Source: Alviniconcha marisindica
Lineage: Eukaryota; Mollusca; Gastropoda; Provannidae
Direction: 5' to 3'
Length of the DNA stretch: 64,000 nucleotides
NCBI GenBank assembly: GCA_018857735.1
Contig: JABMCL010000307.1
Coordinates: 93,501 to 157,500, forward strand
In this document: positions 45,105 to 64,000 of the stretch, in pieces
Position numbering within the stretch: the stretch's first letter is position 1
Layout: every line of letters starts with the position of its first letter
Made by a program: the position numbers and the translations under genes
Notes under the pieces: generated by a model
What the model was told of the DNA's origin: nothing
Seen by the model: the letters and a program-made list of their open reading frames with translations, nothing else
Databases searched by the model: none

Positions 45105-46545
45105 AAAATAAGGCACACTCGGTAGTAGGCCTACCGACTTGAGAATCTGGCGCTGAACTGTGACTGACGATGAAGGAAAAACACACAATCGGTAAAGGTA
45201 CTACTGGGTTGAATAAAACGACCTTGCACTCTGATTATAATGAAATACACACTATAGGCAATACTGAACTGGGTAATACGTGCTACCCTCTTCACGATAA
45301 GGAAATGCAAGCAATCCGCAATACTGATTTGGGTAACACGTGATGCACTCTGTCGAAAAGGAAATGCACGCAATGAGTAATACTGACTTGGTTAATAATT
45401 ATGGTCTGCACTGTGACGAAGAGGAAATGCACATAATCGGTAGTACTGACTTGGGTAATGCGTGCAGCACCGTGACAATAAAGAGGAACACGCACTGAGT
45501 AACACTTCGGTAATACGTGCTGCACCTTGATACAGGAAATACAAACAATCGGTAGTACTGACTTGGGTAATGCGTGCTGCACTGTGTTCATAAGGATATA
45601 CATACAATCGGTAGCACTGATTTGGGTAACGTGTGCTGCACGATTGTGTTGACAAGTAAATACATACAATGTGTAATACTGACCTGGGTAATGCGTGCTG
45701 CATTGTGTTGACAAGGAAATACACACAATGGGTAGTACTGACCTGGGTAATGCGTGCTGCATTGTGTTGACAAGGAAATACACACAATGGGTAATACTGA
45801 CCTGGGTAATGCGTGCTGCATTGTGTTGACAAGGAAATACACACAATGGGTAGTACTGACTTAGGTGCTGCGTGCTGCATTGTGTTGATAAGGATATACG
45901 CACACTGGGTAGTACTGACTTAGGTGCTGCGTGCTGCATACACACACTGGGTAATACTGACCTGGGTAATGCGTGCTGCATTGTGTTGATAAGGAAATAC
46001 ACACACTGGGTAATACTGACCTGGGTTACAGGGTAGTGCGTGCTGCACTGTGTTCATAAGGATATACACACAATGGGTAGTACTGACTTAGGTGCTGCAT
46101 GCTGCATTGTGTTGATAAGGATATACACACAATGGGTAATACTGACCTGGGTAATGCGTGCTGCATTGTGTTCATAAGGATATACACACAATGGGTAGTA
46201 CTGACCTGGGTAATGCGTGCTGCATTGTGTTGATAAGGATATACACACAATGGGTAGTACTGACCTGGGTAGTGCGTGCTGCATTGTGTTCATAAGGATA
46301 TACACACAATGGGTAGTACTGACCTGGGTAGTGTGTGCTGCATTGTGTTCATAAGGATATACACACAATGGGTAGTACTGACTTGGGTAATGTGTGTTGT
46401 ACTGTGTTGCTAAGAAAATTCACACAATGAGTAATACTGACCTGAGTAATGCTAGCTTCACTGTGACAATAAAAGAAAAGACAAGGGGCAGTACTGAGAT
46501 GGGAAGTACGTAGTGCACTCTGACGATAGAGAATTTCAGACACAA
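45105..46545. repeat. 59-bp minisatellite, about 22 copies
   Basis: Consensus unit: 'AAGGATATACACACAATGGG' followed by 'TAGTACTGACCTGGGTAATG' and 'CGTGCTGCATTGTGTTGAT'. Copies in the centre (45700-46400) are nearly identical and those at the left edge are diverged, with two shortened copies near 45900 and 46020. Because 59 is not a multiple of three, the same peptide motif reappears in all three minus-strand frames (up to 236 codons). I do not call these genes. Confidence 0.95.
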
Positions 46546-46862
46546 ACAGTGATGTGACTAACTAGGGTAATACGCGATGAATTGGTGATATAGAAGAAAG
46601 ATTATTACGTTGATCAGTCTGAGTGCCACTCTGTGCCACCCCCCCCCCTCCCCCCCCCCTCCATCAAGGAAATCAACTCGGATGTTTCTCACTGGACAGT
46701 CAGATGAAGCAAAAATATCGTGGGACAAGCAAAATATAATACAGAATACAGAACATAAAAACAATGTCCGACTGTTCCGTCCTTTTTGTGAGTTCATGCT
46801 GTAGTAAAATTTGACAAAGTAGCTCAAACGAGCGGACGATGCATTCGTTCAAGCTGCTGTTA

Positions 46863-46868
46863 TTTATT
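46863..46868 (-). terminator. Candidate poly(A) signal of the dynein gene
   Basis: AATAAA on the minus strand about 430 bases past the dynein stop codon, the nearest such hexamer I noticed. The assignment rests on position only. Confidence 0.3.
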
Positions 46869-47297
46869 ATTTACGATTTTACCGTCCGCGAATAAAGACA
46901 CTATGTGCTTCTAATTACGTCCAAAAATCATCACGTGTTGAGTGAACGCAGCCTTCATTAAGAGTAACAGCTTTAGTTAAACATTCGCAGCCTCTTTGCA
47001 CCAGTCCGCGTTTTCGGAGAGTTGGCGTTGGCTCTGATAACGATACTGCAGGCTGCCGCTTTACACCCCCACGTTCATTCGTTTAACCTAATGCAACTGA
47101 ATCCCATCAGAAGTAAAATGATCCTCTCCTCTCTGCCGCATACGCTCGTCAGCCCTTACCTAACCTAGGTGGTGCGTGATGCTATCAATGGTGAAAACGA
47201 CTCTTCCCTCTAACCTTCCCTACCCCCTCCCTCCCCCCCCCTCCCCCGCCCCCAACCCCATGGCGGTACAAGAGGCAAGACGGAGGGATGCGGGCAG

Positions 47298-62696
<15,399 letters not shown>

Positions 62697-62843
62697 CTGA
62701 AAAAAAGAAGAAAAGAACGCCAACACTGTGGATTCAGACCTTGTCACGCCCGCACTTGGAACATTTGTCCGAACACGTCTGAATCCAGAAATGCATGGAA
62801 TCTTTTTGATGTGTAACTGTTTGGCGTTTTGGTATCGTGCTAG

Positions 62844-62925
62844 AGAACTCAAGAGCTGTGTGAAAGAGGAGGTGGATCTGGGCTCCCGTCCCGAACAGTC
62901 CCCACGGTTTCTGTGGACGTAAAAT
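62844..62925 (+). repeat. SINE-like tail copy upstream of dynein exon a
   Basis: 'AAGAGCTGTGTGAAAGAGGA' to 'GTTTCTGTGGACGTAAAATA', same family as 15957-16130. Confidence 0.65.
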
Positions 62926-62929
62926 AAAA

Positions 62930-64000
62930 TTAAAGAAGAAGGTTTCATCCAGGAAGAAATGGAAATCGTTTGATTTTAGGATTTTTTTGTGTTTTGATGT
63001 GAATTTCACCACCAGACAGAGTCTTAGACGTATATGTGTTTATCTTTTGATACGATTCCTAAGCACCGACCATCTAGCAGGAGAAGCAATTCGTTTGATA
63101 TCCGTATGTATAAATATATGTATTTCGATGTGGTTTTCGTCACCGACGAGACGCGTTAGTAGGAGAAAGCTGGGCACACAGCACAGGACCGTAGCTCATA
63201 ATGTGCAGCATTAGTGTACACGTGCCACAGCATCGACATCACACGTCTTCAACACGATACATGACAACACAACTGCGTTGCCAAGTGTCCATGTTATTGC
63301 ACCAGGAATGAGTCATGGTGCCAAGTGCACTCACTCCCGCACTCAAGCCAACCACAAAAAAGACAAGTTAAATGGCAGCAAAAGCAAGCAGGCACTTCGC
63401 TGGACTGAGTCCCCCCCCCACCCCCCTTGAGGATACCAACGGCATGTCAAGACAAGAACCACACTGCAAGCAGCGACTACAGGCCTGGCCTCCTTCCATC
63501 ATTACTACAGCCAGTTTTGCCATAGCCAGTCCCAGATCCCCTTCCTTTTCTTTCGTGTTACTTTCCTTTAACCCTTTCCCAGCTGGGAAATATGTGCTGT
63601 CGGTTCTAGCTCCTCCCAAAAATGGTCTCAAAGTAAGTCTGAAACATTAAGACATGTGTTCAAATGGTAATCTTGGCATTCAAGTCGGATGTCACAGGAC
63701 ATCACATAAGTACATGGTAAATGCTCTGCTGATGACGTCTTGCAACGTTCTCAGGGCAGAGAAAGGGTCATCGCTACGATGCATATCACATTTGAATATG
63801 AAAGTTCTCTAGCTCCAGTTCGGGTTCGAGCGCCGAGGGAAAAACAGACGCTTATCTGCCAGTTTTCGAAGCCATGGCTTAACTGACCACAGCAGAGATA
63901 GACAAGAAGGAAGGGTAGGCCGGAAGTCGATGCTTGGAGTGTGTTCAAGAACAGCGCTGCAGTAGGGTCAGGGGAGGCAGTACGGCAACGAAACAGACAA
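62930..64000. other. Presumed DNAH1 intron, no exon recognised
   Basis: I looked on the minus strand for the dynein sequence expected upstream of 'VHKDFRLW' (the AAA6 block with an F-L-Q-N-C-H-L-type motif) and did not find it, so the next exon lies beyond the window. A poly-C run is at 63410-63427. Confidence 0.5.

Noticed and set aside
45292..46368. Minus-strand frames up to 236 codons with 'THCVY' repeats
   Set aside because: They are translations of a 59-bp tandem array. The same peptide motif recurs in all three frames, and there is no start context, domain or splice structure.

Overview
The window looks like nuclear DNA of an invertebrate animal, most likely a gastropod mollusc. The basis is short exons with canonical GT-AG borders in long introns, very dense (CA)n/(GA)n/(CT)n microsatellites, many minisatellites, several tRNA-derived SINE families with (TTA)n or 'GGACGTAAAGCA'-type tails, and a non-LTR retrotransposon. 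There are no bacterial-type operons. The taxonomic call is inference.

The one securely identified gene is the 3' end of an axonemal dynein heavy chain, DNAH1-type, on the minus strand (62696 down to 47298). Ten consecutive exons join in perfect phase to encode the last 513 residues of the motor, with no frameshift or internal stop. Upstream exons lie beyond the right edge. Nearly every intron carries its own tandem array or microsatellite: a 35-bp unit with a cAMP-response-element palindrome that runs into the last splice acceptor, a roughly 157-bp unit with paired orphan-nuclear-receptor half-sites, a 56-bp array, a pyrimidine-rich 39-bp array, eight tRNA-like units, and a 55-bp array. A 59-bp array of about 1.4 kb lies downstream of the stop.

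A second gene model is a two-exon, 208-residue BIR-domain (IAP-like) protein on the minus strand (36781 to 34508). Its exon junction falls inside the second BIR and restores the frame exactly. Its zinc-ligand spacing is unusual.

The left 9 kb may hold the 3' end of an unidentified plus-strand gene: a proline-rich repeat exon (5529-6461), two short exon candidates and a terminal exon (8346-8384). Only the last two join in phase.

From about 17.3 to 26.1 kb lies GC-rich DNA containing a corrupted minus-strand LINE with recognisable endonuclease, reverse transcriptase and RNase H segments. Homopolymer runs are inflated throughout, which suggests either decay or poor sequence quality. An LTR-like segment follows at 26.1-26.6 kb. 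The rest (28-34 kb, 37-47 kb, 49-52 kb) is non-coding DNA with remnants of transposon-related genes (a BED/hAT-type zinc finger, a possible THAP domain, an unassigned remnant), SINEs, short palindromic elements and simple repeats. No rRNA gene, functional tRNA gene or CRISPR array is supported.
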